Below are positions 14,872 to 24,259 of a stretch of DNA of 64,000 bases, piece by piece; within the stretch, counting starts at the first letter, position 1; each line of letters begins with the position of its first letter. The translations under genes and the position numbers were made by a program. This DNA comes from [Empedobacter] haloabium (lineage in GTDB: Bacteria; Pseudomonadota; Gammaproteobacteria; Burkholderiales; Burkholderiaceae_D). A model generated the notes under the pieces. That model had not been told where the DNA came from and did not search any database. It saw only the letters and a list, made by a program, of their open reading frames with translations. Where the stretch lies: positions 4,278,001 through 4,342,000 of the forward strand of contig CP136508.1 in assembly GCA_008011715.2 (NCBI GenBank), in the 5' to 3' direction.

Positions 14872-17082
14872 TTAGAACGCGCCCTTGACCTGCACACCCC
14901 ACTGGCGCGGCTCGTTGATGAAGCCCGTCAGGTTGTTGAAGTCGATGGCGCCCGTCACGCGTTGCTGGTTGGTGATGTTGCGGCCGAAGGCGGCCACTTC
15001 ATATTTGCCGCCCGCCCAGTTGTAGCCCACGCGCAGGCCGCCTTCCGTCAGCGGCTTGCCGGTGAATTCGGCTGCCTCGTACAGGAAGAAGTTGACCTTG
15101 CTGCGGTACGACCAGTCGGTCAGCACGAACAGGTTGCCGTCTTCCAGTGCCCAGTTGTAGCGGGCCGACAGGTTGACGATCCACTTCGGTGCCTGCGGCA
15201 GCGCGTTGCCGTCGATGACGACGCGGCCGGCGGCGTTGATCGGGTCCGTGATCGTGCACTGCGCGCACTTGTTCACGGACAGCGACGGGTCGCGGATCTC
15301 CGTGAAGTTGTAGCTGGTGCTGGCGGCGAGCTTGAAGTCCGGCGTGACGAAGCCTTCGATCTCGGCCTCGATGCCGCGGCCCTTGGTCTTGGCAGCGTTG
15401 ATCAGCTTCGTGACGTTGGAATTGCCGCCGACGACGGTCAGCTGCTGGTTCTTGACGTCGTAGTCGTACACCGACAGCGAGGCGCGCGCGCGGCGGTTCA
15501 AGAGGTCGGCCTTCAGGCCTGCCTCGTACGACGTGATCGTCTCGGCATCGGCCACCGTGATCGGCACGGAAGCCGACGGCGCCGCGATGCTCGGGGCGCG
15601 GAAGCCGGTCGCCACGCGGGCGTACAGCGACACGTCCTGGTTCAGCGCATACGTGCCGGACAGGTCCCAGTTCGCCTTGTGCTTGCTGGTGCTGACGGAC
15701 GACGGGCCGATCAGGGTCACATTGGTGGCTTCCAGTGTGGCGAAGTCCTTCTTGTCGTTGGTGTAGCGCAGGCCGCCACGCACGGTGAACTTGTCGTTGA
15801 TGGCGTAGTTGACGGAGCCGAACGCGGCCCAGGCCTTGTTCTGCTGGTTGCTGACGACGCGGCTGGTGCGGGCACCGGCCACGTTGTAGTTGTCGCTGCC
15901 GCCGGTCGCGTCTTCATCGAAGTAGTAGACGCCGGCCTGCCACGACAGCGGGCCCGCCTTCTTCGACTCGACACGGAACTCCTGCGAGTACTGCTTCAGG
16001 TCCGGCAGCACGGAGGCCGTCTCGACCTGGAACGGGATGAAGCCCGGGCCATTGCTTGGCGTGCCGCCGTCGATGTCGCCGCGGCTGTTGTAGCTGGCGA
16101 TGGTCTCGTAGCCGGTGATCGAGTACAGCTTGACGGCGCCCAGGTCCCACGACAGGCGCACGTTGCCGCCGCGCGTCGTCAGGTTCTGGTAGTTCTGGCC
16201 GTTGGTGGTGATGCTGTTGGCGTCGAAGCCGTCCACCAGGCTGTTGGTGCCCTTCTTGATGATATTGGCGCGGAACAGGCGCGAGCTGCCGGCGGCCGTG
16301 CGCTGGTGCACGTTGAACAGCGCATTGAACGTGCCGTTCGGCTGGTACAGCACCTGCACGCGCTCGGCGTGCTCGTTGTAGCCTTCCAGCGAATCGGGCT
16401 GGTTGGTGTACGCATTGGTCACGTAGTCGTCGCGGTGCTGGCGCAGGGTCGAGACGCGCAGCGCCCATTCGTTCGACAGCGGGATGTTGGCGGCGCCTTC
16501 CACGTTGACGGTGCCGTGCGTGGCCTGCGAGTAGTTGACGTAGCCTTCCACGCCCTTCAGGCTCGGCTTGGCCGACTCGAACTTGACGACGCCGGCCGGG
16601 GTGTTGCGGCCGAACAGCGTGCCCTGCGGGCCGCGCAGCACTTCCACGCCGGCCAGGTCGAACATCGGGTAGCCCTTCAGGATCGGGTTTTCCTGCACCA
16701 CGTCGTCATAGATCAGCGAGACGGGCTGCGAGGCGAAGATCGAGAAGTCCGCGTTGCCGTAGCCGCGGATGTAGAAGCGCGGGAACACGCGGCCCGTGGA
16801 GGACTCGATGTTCAGGCTCGGCACCTTGCCCGACAGGACACGGATGTCCTGGCCGCCGGACAGGATCACGTCCAGCTTCTCGTTCTGCAGCGTGGAGACC
16901 GAGACCGGCACTTCCTTGATGTTTTCGGTGCGGCGCTGGGCCGTCACGGTCACGGTTTCGAGCTGGCCGCTGGCTGTTTGAGTGGTCGCTTGCGTGACTT
17001 CCTGCGCGAAGGCTGGCAGCACGGCCGGCATCGCGGCGGTCAGAGCGATCAGACGCTTATGCATCCGGGAGAGTTTCATCAT
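14872..17082 (-). CDS. TonB-dependent receptor
   Basis: 736 aa, usual length for the family. Signal peptide to about residue 27 (ALTAAMPAVLPAFAQ), TonB-box-like ETVTVTAQRR, plug domain with VEVLRGPQGTLFGRNTPAG, then a 22-strand beta barrel ending in an aromatic-terminated strand (VQVKGAF). Placed in the outer membrane; takes up a ligand using TonB energy. The plug and barrel look like the general siderophore/vitamin/small-molecule group, and the ligand cannot be assigned. AGGAAGG lies 4-8 nt before two adjacent ATGs (17082, 17079). It stands alone between two tRNA-Asn genes. Confidence 0.92.
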   Translation of the reverse strand: MMKLSRMHKRLIALTAAMPAVLPAFAQEVTQATTQTASGQLETVTVTAQRRTENIKEVPVSVSTLQNEKLDVILSGGQDIRVLSGKVPSLNIESSTGRVFPRFYIRGYGNADFSIFASQPVSLIYDDVVQENPILKGYPMFDLAGVEVLRGPQGTLFGRNTPAGVVKFESAKPSLKGVEGYVNYSQATHGTVNVEGAANIPLSNEWALRVSTLRQHRDDYVTNAYTNQPDSLEGYNEHAERVQVLYQPNGTFNALFNVHQRTAAGSSRLFRANIIKKGTNSLVDGFDANSITTNGQNYQNLTTRGGNVRLSWDLGAVKLYSITGYETIASYNSRGDIDGGTPSNGPGFIPFQVETASVLPDLKQYSQEFRVESKKAGPLSWQAGVYYFDEDATGGSDNYNVAGARTSRVVSNQQNKAWAAFGSVNYAINDKFTVRGGLRYTNDKKDFATLEATNVTLIGPSSVSTSKHKANWDLSGTYALNQDVSLYARVATGFRAPSIAAPSASVPITVADAETITSYEAGLKADLLNRRARASLSVYDYDVKNQQLTVVGGNSNVTKLINAAKTKGRGIEAEIEGFVTPDFKLAASTSYNFTEIRDPSLSVNKCAQCTITDPINAAGRVVIDGNALPQAPKWIVNLSARYNWALEDGNLFVLTDWSYRSKVNFFLYEAAEFTGKPLTEGGLRVGYNWAGGKYEVAAFGRNITNQQRVTGAIDFNNLTGFINEPRQWGVQVKGAF

Positions 17083-17260
17083 TTGCCTTCCTGAGTTTAA
17101 AGAAAAAGGTATACAACGTCGTCTCCGCTCTTGTGCCGGGTGCGGTCCTGCCGCGCGCTGCTTGTGGCCGCGCCGTGTCGCCCATGTCTCGTGGTGCGCA
17201 CGCTCCGATATTCTGGCTTGCTGTGTTCCGTACTGCTGCAGCTGGCTTTGATCCAGATAT

Positions 17261-17289
17261 GAAAAAGCCGCGTATCAAACGCGGCTTTC
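17261..17289 (-). terminator. Terminator of tRNA-Asn copy 2
   Basis: 10-bp perfect stem (AAAGCCGCGT) with a 5-nt loop and a T-rich end on the minus strand, seven bases past the tRNA 3' end. Confidence 0.85.
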
Positions 17290-17295
17290 GAATTC

Positions 17296-17371
17296 TGGCT
17301 CCCCGACCTGGACTCGAACCAGGGACCTGCGGATTAACAGTCCGTCGCTCTACCGACTGAGCTATCAGGGA
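17296..17371 (-). tRNA. tRNA-Asn (GTT), copy 2
   Basis: 76 nt, identical to the copies at 14679-14754 and 34540-34615, CCA encoded. It shares about 20 bp of upstream sequence with copy 1, including the -10 box and discriminator. Confidence 0.97.
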
Positions 17372-17382
17372 AAAGAGGCCGC

Positions 17383-17388
17383 ATTATA
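17383..17388 (-). promoter_or_regulatory. -10 box of tRNA-Asn copy 2
   Basis: Perfect TATAAT followed by the same GCGGCC discriminator as copy 1. The -35 region diverges (TTGTTG at 17-bp spacing) and is weak. Confidence 0.7.
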
Positions 17389-17432
17389 TACGGCGATCGG
17401 CCAGTCAACAATAGTCTTTTTTCATTTCGTTG

Positions 17433-18242
17433 TCACATTTGCCGGAACAGGTGGGCGTACAGGGGGCTGACCCGCACTTTCTCGGGCCGGCCGCGCAGCT
17501 GCAGCGTCAGTTTGCCCAGCTCGTCGCGCTGGGCCGCCAGCACGGCGGCCGAGTTGACGATGGTGCCGCGGTGCACCTGCCAGAAGCACGTCTCGTCCAG
17601 CTGCGCCAGCAGTTCCTTCAGGCTGGTGCGGATCAGCGCCTCGCCGTCGCATGTGACCACGTTGACGTATTTGTCCAGCGCCTCGAAATACAGCACGTCG
17701 CCGATCGGAATCATCCTGACCTGGTTGCCGACGGCGGCGCGGATCAGCGACAGGCGTTCCGGCCGGGCCGCCGGCGCCGTCGCCGGCACCAGTGCGCGCA
17801 GCTGCTCGAGCAACGCGTCCATGCCACCACCCGCCGGCCGCGTGCCCAGACGCTCCTTCAGGCGCCGCACGGTGCGCGCCAGGCGCTCGTCGCTGACGGG
17901 TTTGAGCACGTAATCGGCCGCCGCGTTGTCGAAGGCCTGCACGGCGTAGTCGTCGTAGGCCGTCACGAACACCACCTGCGGAAACGGCTTCGATCCGGGC
18001 CACTGCTCGGCCAGTTCCTCGGCCGCCTCCAGCCCAGTCTTGCCGGGCATCTTAATGTCGAGGAACAGCACGTCCGGCTGCAATGCCAGCGCGCGCTCCA
18101 GCGCGGCCTGGCCGTGGCCGACGCTGGCCACGATCGCAAGTTCGGGCCACAGGCGGCCTAGCGTTGCGGCCAGCGTGGCGGCCAAAATCGGTTCGTCTTC
18201 GGCGATCAGCGCCGTGGTCTTGTCGTTCATGCGTTCACTCAT
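17433..18242 (-). CDS. LytTR-type response regulator
   Basis: 269 aa. N-terminal receiver domain (acidic pocket AEDEP, phosphoacceptor in LFLDIKMPG, VTAYDDYAVQAF, K in LKPVSDER) and a C-terminal LytTR DNA-binding domain (about 165-265: VRMIPIGDVLYFEALDKYVNV, FWQVHRGTIVNSAAV). The ATG at 18242 overlaps the kinase stop as ATGA, so the two are translationally coupled; MNDKTT at 18230 is a possible alternative start. The pair is divergent from the Cys-rich/protease-VWA operon at 19567, an obvious candidate target. Confidence 0.93.
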   Translation of the reverse strand: MSERMNDKTTALIAEDEPILAATLAATLGRLWPELAIVASVGHGQAALERALALQPDVLFLDIKMPGKTGLEAAEELAEQWPGSKPFPQVVFVTAYDDYAVQAFDNAAADYVLKPVSDERLARTVRRLKERLGTRPAGGGMDALLEQLRALVPATAPAARPERLSLIRAAVGNQVRMIPIGDVLYFEALDKYVNVVTCDGEALIRTSLKELLAQLDETCFWQVHRGTIVNSAAVLAAQRDELGKLTLQLRGRPEKVRVSPLYAHLFRQM

Positions 18243-19336
18243 GGTTGGTCGATCGGCAGCACGATGCTGGCGATGGCGCCGCCACCGGGGTTGGCGGCCA
18301 GGGTCACGTCGGCACGCGCGCCAAACAACGCCTTGACGCGCTCGCGCGTGTTGGCCAGCCCCACGTTGGTGCCCTCTTTGCCCGGACCCGCATCCGGGCC
18401 GCGGCCGTCGTCCGTCACGCTCAGCACCAGCCGGTCGCCGTCGCGCCGCGCCGCCACTGTCACGTGGCCGCCGGCGATGGTCGGTTCCAGCCCGTGTGCG
18501 ATGGCATTTTCCACCAGCGGCTGCAGCAGCATGGGCGGGATGCGCTGGCCGCGCAGCGCCTCCGGCAGGTCGAACGAATACGTGAGCCGCTCGCCCATGC
18601 GCACCGCCATCAGGCCCAGGTAGGCCTCCTGCAGCGCGAACTCCTGGGCCAGCGTGGTGGTTTCGGCGCGCGAGGACGACAGCGTGCCGCGCAGGAACTG
18701 GATCAGCTGGTCCAGCATGCGCTGCGCCCGCGCCGGATCGAGCGCGATCAGGCCCTGCAGGTTGGCCAGCGTATTGAACAGCATGTGCGGCTCGATCTGG
18801 GCCTGCAACAGCTGCAACTGCGCTTGCAAGGCCTGGCGCTCGATGGCTTCGGCGCGGGCCTTTTCCTGCGCGGCGGCGGCCTGGGCGCGGATCAGCCGGT
18901 CACGGCTGGTGTAGTACAGGCTGGCGCCGCCGGTGGTCAGCAGCGTAAACAGCAGCATGCCGCTGGTGCGCGTCGTGCCGAGCGTATGCAGCTCGCGCAG
19001 CTCCATGCCCAGCAGCAGGCCGGCCAGGCGTGCGCCCAGAACCTGCCCGGCCACCACGCCCACGCCGACCAGCGCCGCGAAGGCCAACCAGTGCGGCCGG
19101 CGCTCGTCGCGCCAGACCCACAGGCGCACGCCGTCGATGATGCTGAACGCGATGCTGCCGATGCAGGCGGAAATCGCGAGGTTCCTCAGGAACTGGCTGC
19201 CGTTGCCGAACGCATAGGTAATGATCAAAGCACAGATGACGATCAGCACGGCCAGCGCGGCGGCGTCGAGGGCCAGCCGGCGCCACGGAAAAGGGCGTGG
19301 CGTGGCGGCAGGAGCGGCAATGGCGGAATCGGTCAT
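18239..19336 (-). CDS. LytS-type sensor histidine kinase
   Basis: 365 aa from ATG 19336; ATG 19366 (375 aa, AAGG upstream) is about equally likely. Four predicted membrane helices in the first 170 residues (LDAAALAVLIVICALIITYAF and following), a coiled-coil linker (AAQEKARAEAIERQALQAQLQLLQAQ), then the His_kinase domain with the phosphorylated histidine in QIEPHMLFNTLANLQ and an ATPase domain with PLVENAIAHG and DDGRGPD. Forms a two-component system with the downstream LytTR regulator. No extracellular sensor domain is visible, so the signal is probably sensed in or at the membrane. Confidence 0.9.
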   Translation of the reverse strand: MTDSAIAAPAATPRPFPWRRLALDAAALAVLIVICALIITYAFGNGSQFLRNLAISACIGSIAFSIIDGVRLWVWRDERRPHWLAFAALVGVGVVAGQVLGARLAGLLLGMELRELHTLGTTRTSGMLLFTLLTTGGASLYYTSRDRLIRAQAAAAQEKARAEAIERQALQAQLQLLQAQIEPHMLFNTLANLQGLIALDPARAQRMLDQLIQFLRGTLSSSRAETTTLAQEFALQEAYLGLMAVRMGERLTYSFDLPEALRGQRIPPMLLQPLVENAIAHGLEPTIAGGHVTVAARRDGDRLVLSVTDDGRGPDAGPGKEGTNVGLANTRERVKALFGARADVTLAANPGGGAIASIVLPIDQP

Positions 19337-19566
19337 GGCGTCGTGGCTGATAAACAGATAACGCATTCTGGCCTTGCCCCGGCGTTCTGGCAACGCCGCG
19401 GCGACGAAACGGCCGTACCCAGGCGTGGAGCTGTCCCCACGCGGCGCGAACCGGTGGAGGCGACCGTTGTGCGCGCGCAAATGCCACCCGGGTTTGATCT
19501 GCCGCAGTCAACCGCGGCGGCGGATGCCTATCATCGATCGGGTCACCGCCCTGTCGAGGCCCAGCC

Positions 19567-20031
19567 ATGCACCCTACCCCATCCGTCCAGACCGAGTCCG
19601 CCGCGACCCGGGACGGCGCTGCCCCGCACTTCAGCTATTCCGTCAAGTTCGTCTGCGGCTTGCAACCGGAAGCGTGCGGCTGCACACCCGTGCGCCCCGG
19701 CCGCTACGCCACCCAGATCAGCATCCACAACCAGTCGTCCGAGTCCGTCACCGTGCGCAAGCGGCTGATTCCCGTGGTCCTGGGCGGCGCGCCGCTGGGG
19801 CGGGAGCCGGGCTTCGGCAGCAGCCGCGCCGAGGACAGCATCGAGCTGCCGCCGCACACGGCCACGCTGGACGACTGCTGCCGCATCGCCGAGCTGCTGT
19901 TCGGCGCCGCCGGCAGCGCGCTGACGATCGGCCTGATGGAAATCACCGTGCCGCGTGACGTCAGCGTTACCGCCATCTACACCACCGACCGGGCCATCGA
20001 CGTCATGCCCGTCGCCGGCATCCAGGCCTGA
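19567..20031 (+). CDS. Uncharacterised Cys-rich single-domain protein
   Basis: 154 aa, not recognised. About 130 residues match the C-terminal domain of the next gene's product almost end to end. Shared motifs in order: YSV-x-FVCG, CGCTPVRPG-x-Y, IHN, KR-x-IP, GREP, LPPH-x-AT-x-DDCCR, GA, and AIDV near the end. Five cysteines, mostly conserved in the second copy, could bind metal or form disulfides. No signal peptide is visible. Only a weak GAGG-type ribosome site precedes ATG 19567. It lies 12 nt before the protease-VWA gene and is clearly in an operon with it. Confidence 0.8.
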   Translation: MHPTPSVQTESAATRDGAAPHFSYSVKFVCGLQPEACGCTPVRPGRYATQISIHNQSSESVTVRKRLIPVVLGGAPLGREPGFGSSRAEDSIELPPHTATLDDCCRIAELLFGAAGSALTIGLMEITVPRDVSVTAIYTTDRAIDVMPVAGIQA

Positions 20032-20043
20032 CAGGAGAGCATC

Positions 20044-23000
20044 ATGTCCCACATCACCGGTATCGTGCAGGTCCTGGGCGCCCCCGCCGCGATCGGCCCC
20101 GACACGGGCGCCCCACCCACGTCGCCCGGCGTCTGGGAACTCGCGTTCGCCCACACGCCCGCACCCGGCGGCACCAAGCTCGTCATGCTGCATTTCCAGA
20201 ACGTCAGCCTGCCCGGCAGCAACCGGCTGGAAGTGGACCTGGGCTACGACACGGACGTGTTCACGGCAGCGGACGGCGCGGCGTTCTGGACCCGTCCCGT
20301 CAACGTCAATGCCTTTGGCGGCGGTACGATCCCCGTGCGCTACGTCGAGGTCGGCGGGGCCGGCGGCAGCGCCGAGATCGACCGCTACGGCCGCGGCGAG
20401 CGGCACGACGGCGGACCGGGCCACCCGTCGTTCTCCAACAGCGATCCGTTCCTGCCCGATCCGGTCTACACGGAACCGACCTACGATCCGTTCTGGTTCT
20501 GCAGCCCGCCGCCGAACTGGGAAAACGTGCGCTGCATCCCGGCCGCCGACCTGCGCGCCCAGGTCGCCCGCAGCGTCGGCATGATCGTCTCGATCCACCC
20601 GCCCGATACGTACTCGCCGGTGGAATATGTCTCCACCTGCACCGTGACCCTGGTGGACGCGGACAAGGTGATCTCGGCGGGTCACTGCCACGCGCCGGCC
20701 GAGGCGCTGACGAGCTCCGTCACCTTCGACTACGAGACCGATTGCGCCGGCAACCGGCTGGCCGGCTACAACGCCATGTTCCACAAGGTGGCAGCGGCGC
20801 TGCAGCAGCGCTATGACTCGGGCTACGACTACAGCCTGCTGCAGCTGAAGACGGCGCCGCCCGGCATCGCGCCGATCCAGCTGCGGCACGACCTGCCGGA
20901 CGTGGGCGAGCAGGTGTTCGGCATCCATCACCCGAATGGCGCGGTGAAGAAGATCTCGCTGCCGCATGCGTCGTTCGCCACCGTCACGGCCAGGAATGCA
21001 ATGGGCGTGCGCGTGCCCACCACGTTCCACGTCAGCGGCGGCAGCTCCGGCTCGGGGCTGTTCGACGCCGCCGGCCGCATCGTCGGCGTGCTGTCGAACG
21101 GGGCGCCCTGCGCCGGCTCCCAGCTGCTGTACTTCCCCACCGCGACGATCCTGACGGAGATCGCGCCGGCGCCGCCGCCACCGGTCACGCGCGACGTCGT
21201 TTTGGTCATCGACCGCTCCGGCAGCATGGACGAGCCGGACGGCACCGGGCGCCGCAAGATCGACGCGGCCAAGGACGCCGTCTCGCTGTTCGTCCAGCTG
21301 GTACAGGCCGACACGGGCAACCGCGTCGGCCTGGTCTCGTTCAGCAGCACGGCGGGCGCGCCCACCTTCGCCATCGCCGCCGTCACCGGCGCGAACAAGA
21401 ACACGCTGATCGGCGGCCCGCCGTATGCGGGCGGCGTGGTCGGCAGCCTGACACCGGGCGGCGCCACCAGCATCGGCGGCGGCCTGGATGCGGCGCGCGG
21501 CCAGTTCCCGATGCCGGGCGCGAATCCGCGTGCCATCCTGCTGCTGACGGATGGCCTGCAGAACCGGGCACCGTCGATCGAATCGGTAGAGCCGGCGCTG
21601 GAGGGCATCGCCGTGCACGCGATCGGCCTCGGTTCCGACTCTAACCTGGACAGCATGCTGCTCAGCACCCTGGCGGGCGCGCACGGCGGCCTGTATACCC
21701 GCGCCAGCGGCGGACTGGCGCTGCTGAAGTTCTTCTCGCAGGCGTTCGGCAATATCTTCGAAGCGGGCGTGCTGCTCGATCCCGAGCGCGACCTGCCGGC
21801 CAACCAGGATGCGCCGCCACTGTCGCTGCGCGTCTGCGGCGAGGAAAGGCTGACGGCCGTGGTGGGCTGGGACCGCATGGATGCGTCCCTGCTGGTGCGC
21901 CTGCGCACGCCGGCCGGCAATGTGGTGCCAATGGGTGCGCCCGGCGTCGAGAGCTCGATGGGGCGCAACTGGGTCTACCTGCGTGTGCCGCTGCCGCAGG
22001 GAGCGGAGCGCGACGGCGTGTGGCAGGTGGAAGTGCTGCGGCCGGGCGGCAGCGAGTTTCCGCCGCCCGCGCCGGCGCTGCGCTACTTCGTCTCCGTCAT
22101 CCCGGCCGGCGGCCCGCGCCTGCTGCGCGAGCCCGAGGAATATGAACGCAACCGTGCCTACACGGGCGACGACCTCTCGCCGCTGCTGCGGCTGCGCCAG
22201 GCCAACGGCGACTGGCCGCATCACGTCGCGATGACCTTGACCGTGTCGCGTCCCGATGCCGGCATCGGCAACCTGCTGAGCGAGCATGGGCTGGGGCCGG
22301 AGCAGGTCGTCAATGGCGACGTCCTGCCGGCACGCCAGGCCACGCTGCAGGCCATTGAGGCCAACGGCCCCGCCATCCGCTACATCGACGAGCAGTTCAT
22401 CCTGAAGGAAGACGCGGCCAACACCCGCGGCGCCTTCGAAGCCGCCGGCTCGCTGGGCATCGCCCTGCCGGACTACCTGCGCATGGAGGGCAACTATACC
22501 TTCCACGCCCGTGCCACCTACGGTGAATGCGACGGCATGCGCGAACTGGTGTGGACGATGCACGTGGACGTCGGCATCGATGGCGGCCGCACTTTGGTCA
22601 GCACGGAACCGCTGGGCGCGGACGCGGACGGGCGCGATTGCCTGCGCCTGACCTTCACGCCGCGCGACCGCTACGGCAACCGCTTCGGTCCGGGCCGGGC
22701 GGCGGACATGACGGTGGCGCCCCGCACCGGCACGGTGCTGACGAGTCCCGTCACGGACCTCGGCAACGGCAGCTACCGGGTCGACCTGTGCTGGGACCTG
22801 GCCGCGGGCGAGCCGCCCGGCATCACGATCGGCCAGCCGGGCCGTCCACCGGTCGTGGTGGGTCCGGCCGAAAGGCGCCTGTACGTGTACAGCGTGACCT
22901 TCGTCTGCGGTGAGCAGCGCGACAACTGCTGCGGCTGCACGCCGGTACGGCCCGGCAGCTATGGCACCGAGATCAACATCCACAACGTCGGCAACACGGC

Positions 23001-23295
23001 GGCGCCGGTGCTCAAGCGCATCATCCCCCTGGTGTTCGCGGGCGCCGTGATCGGCCGGGAGCCACAGGTCGCGACGGTGAAGACGGCGGCCGTCATCACG
23101 CTGCCGCCGCATGCCGCCACGATGGACGACTGCTGCCGGCTGCAGGAAATGCTGCTGGGCGCGGCGGTGGATACGGTGGCGCTGACGACGGGTGTGCTGG
23201 AGATTATCAGCACCGTGGAGCTGGCGGTGACGGCGGTCTACACGCGTGAGGATGGCGCCATCGACGTGCGGGCGATCGCGCCGCGGCGGCTATGA
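20044..23295 (+). CDS. Trypsin-like protease/VWA multidomain protein with C-terminal Cys-rich domain
   Basis: 1,083 aa; CAGGAGAG precedes the ATG. Domains in order: a beta-rich N-terminal region (1-115); a trypsin-like serine protease (about 175-375) with a full triad H214 (SAGHC), D262 and S335 (GGSSGSG); a VWA domain (about 383-570) with a complete MIDAS D390-x-S392-x-S394; beta-sandwich regions (about 600-930) including CLRLTFTPRDRYGNRFGPG; and a C-terminal Cys-rich domain (about 945-1083) homologous to the whole preceding protein. No classical signal peptide is seen, which is odd for this architecture. Probably a calcium- or metal-dependent adhesive or regulatory protease; substrate unknown. 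Convergent with a PEP-CTERM gene across a palindromic repeat. Confidence 0.85.
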   Translation: MSHITGIVQVLGAPAAIGPDTGAPPTSPGVWELAFAHTPAPGGTKLVMLHFQNVSLPGSNRLEVDLGYDTDVFTAADGAAFWTRPVNVNAFGGGTIPVRYVEVGGAGGSAEIDRYGRGERHDGGPGHPSFSNSDPFLPDPVYTEPTYDPFWFCSPPPNWENVRCIPAADLRAQVARSVGMIVSIHPPDTYSPVEYVSTCTVTLVDADKVISAGHCHAPAEALTSSVTFDYETDCAGNRLAGYNAMFHKVAAALQQRYDSGYDYSLLQLKTAPPGIAPIQLRHDLPDVGEQVFGIHHPNGAVKKISLPHASFATVTARNAMGVRVPTTFHVSGGSSGSGLFDAAGRIVGVLSNGAPCAGSQLLYFPTATILTEIAPAPPPPVTRDVVLVIDRSGSMDEPDGTGRRKIDAAKDAVSLFVQLVQADTGNRVGLVSFSSTAGAPTFAIAAVTGANKNTLIGGPPYAGGVVGSLTPGGATSIGGGLDAARGQFPMPGANPRAILLLTDGLQNRAPSIESVEPALEGIAVHAIGLGSDSNLDSMLLSTLAGAHGGLYTRASGGLALLKFFSQAFGNIFEAGVLLDPERDLPANQDAPPLSLRVCGEERLTAVVGWDRMDASLLVRLRTPAGNVVPMGAPGVESSMGRNWVYLRVPLPQGAERDGVWQVEVLRPGGSEFPPPAPALRYFVSVIPAGGPRLLREPEEYERNRAYTGDDLSPLLRLRQANGDWPHHVAMTLTVSRPDAGIGNLLSEHGLGPEQVVNGDVLPARQATLQAIEANGPAIRYIDEQFILKEDAANTRGAFEAAGSLGIALPDYLRMEGNYTFHARATYGECDGMRELVWTMHVDVGIDGGRTLVSTEPLGADADGRDCLRLTFTPRDRYGNRFGPGRAADMTVAPRTGTVLTSPVTDLGNGSYRVDLCWDLAAGEPPGITIGQPGRPPVVVGPAERRLYVYSVTFVCGEQRDNCCGCTPVRPGSYGTEINIHNVGNTAAPVLKRIIPLVFAGAVIGREPQVATVKTAAVITLPPHAATMDDCCRLQEMLLGAAVDTVALTTGVLEIISTVELAVTAVYTREDGAIDVRAIAPRRL

Positions 23296-23357
23296 CAGGC
23301 ACCGGTGACAGGCTCCCATCCGTGCGCCGCCCGGCGCGCGGATAGGTGCCCGTCACC
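23294..23357. repeat. Palindromic intergenic element A
   Basis: Imperfect inverted repeat with 26-bp arms (23304-23329 and 23332-23357, four mismatches), preceded by an extra GACAGGCACC. It shares the GACAGGCACC/GGTGAC motifs with the elements near 38.2, 48.6 and 61.7 kb. It sits just after the protease-VWA stop and may serve as its terminator. Confidence 0.75.
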
Positions 23358-23402
23358 TCGGGTTTCGAGGGGGCGCCAAGGCAGCCCCCGCCAGCGCAAC
23401 CG

Positions 23403-23954
23403 TCAGCCCAGGCGCCTGCGGCTGGCGAAGCCCACGGCGGCCAGGCCCAGGCCCAGCATCAGGTAGGTAGCCGGCTCTGGGACGGAAGGCGCGATGGACC
23501 ACGTGCCCTGGTTGCTGTACACCCAAGCGTTCCCCGTCGTATCAAGGATGATGTCATGGGCTTCGTTCGGCGCGAAGAAAATGAAATTTTCCGAGAGCGA
23601 TTGAATGTTCTGCGTGTACTGCGTGTAGTCCAGAGAATCGCTGGCGTTAAAGAACCAACCAGTCACGTTCCTTTCCGCGTCGAAAGTGAATTGATTCAAC
23701 AGTCCGTTGCCGGCCGCGGAACTCAGCTTGATTCCCCCGTAGCTGACGTCCCAGGATTTGAAGGTGTAGGTGTCATACGCGGCACCCGGCGAATTTTCGA
23801 AATCGAATTCAAAGTGCGCCACGACATGCGTCGGTGCGCTGTTGATGTCATCGCGCTCGGTGATGTTGCCGGTGTACGTGTACACGGCAGCCTGTGCAGA
23901 ACAGACCGATACGAGCGCCAGCGCGACGGCGGAGACAGCGGAGCGAAGTTTCAT
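23403..23954 (-). CDS. PEP-CTERM sorting-domain protein
   Basis: 183 aa from ATG 23954 (AAGGGTGG upstream; an in-frame GTG lies two codons earlier). Signal peptide to about residue 23 (ALALVSVCSAQA), a beta-rich exported domain of about 130 residues without known motif, and a C-terminal PEP-CTERM tail: VPEPATYLML, a hydrophobic span, then RRR. Such proteins are processed by an exosortase (EpsH family) encoded elsewhere and reach the surface or exopolysaccharide. No exosortase is in the window. Confidence 0.92.
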   Translation of the reverse strand: MKLRSAVSAVALALVSVCSAQAAVYTYTGNITERDDINSAPTHVVAHFEFDFENSPGAAYDTYTFKSWDVSYGGIKLSSAAGNGLLNQFTFDAERNVTGWFFNASDSLDYTQYTQNIQSLSENFIFFAPNEAHDIILDTTGNAWVYSNQGTWSIAPSVPEPATYLMLGLGLAAVGFASRRRLG

Positions 23955-24098
23955 GACCACCCTTATTAAAAAATTAGCAAAACTTGAGTGTATGAAATAA
24001 CTTTCGTTTACTCAACAACAATCGCGGTAACTGCTGAGTTAGCGGCTTCCCGTAGCAAAAACACCACAGACGCGAACGTCACAATTCCGCGTTGATCC

Positions 24099-24112
24099 TG
24101 ATAGCGCTATCA
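24099..24112. promoter_or_regulatory. LacI-type operator 1
   Basis: Perfect 14-bp palindrome TGATAGCGCTATCA with the central CG typical of LacI-family operators. Centre-to-centre distance to operator 2 is 147 bp, very close to 14 helical turns. Confidence 0.75.
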
Positions 24113-24245
24113 ACGAAAAGGCTTCCACCGTAGGGAAGCTGCATGAAATCGGCCGCATTCCACCGCTTGCACTCGTCGCGTGCTGCACCGCATCGTCGAT
24201 AAACGCTTTACAAATCCACACGCATGTTGAAAACTACAGCGATAC

Positions 24246-24259
24246 TGATAGCGCTATCT
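24246..24259. promoter_or_regulatory. LacI-type operator 2
   Basis: TGATAGCGCTATCT, 13 of 14 bases identical to operator 1, about 100 bp before the TonB receptor start and therefore likely to overlap or follow its promoter. Confidence 0.75.

Noticed and set aside
17083..17260. Riboswitch in the leader of the TonB receptor at 14872-17082
   Set aside because: No cobalamin or other known riboswitch core could be recognised in the 178-bp leader.
19543..23112. A very long open frame antisense to the protease-VWA operon
   Set aside because: It is a mirror of GC-rich codon use in the true genes: no ribosome site, low-complexity Arg/Gly/Ala/His-rich product, no recognisable domain. The same holds for the antisense frame at 24634-29361 and those opposite tssM and uvrB.
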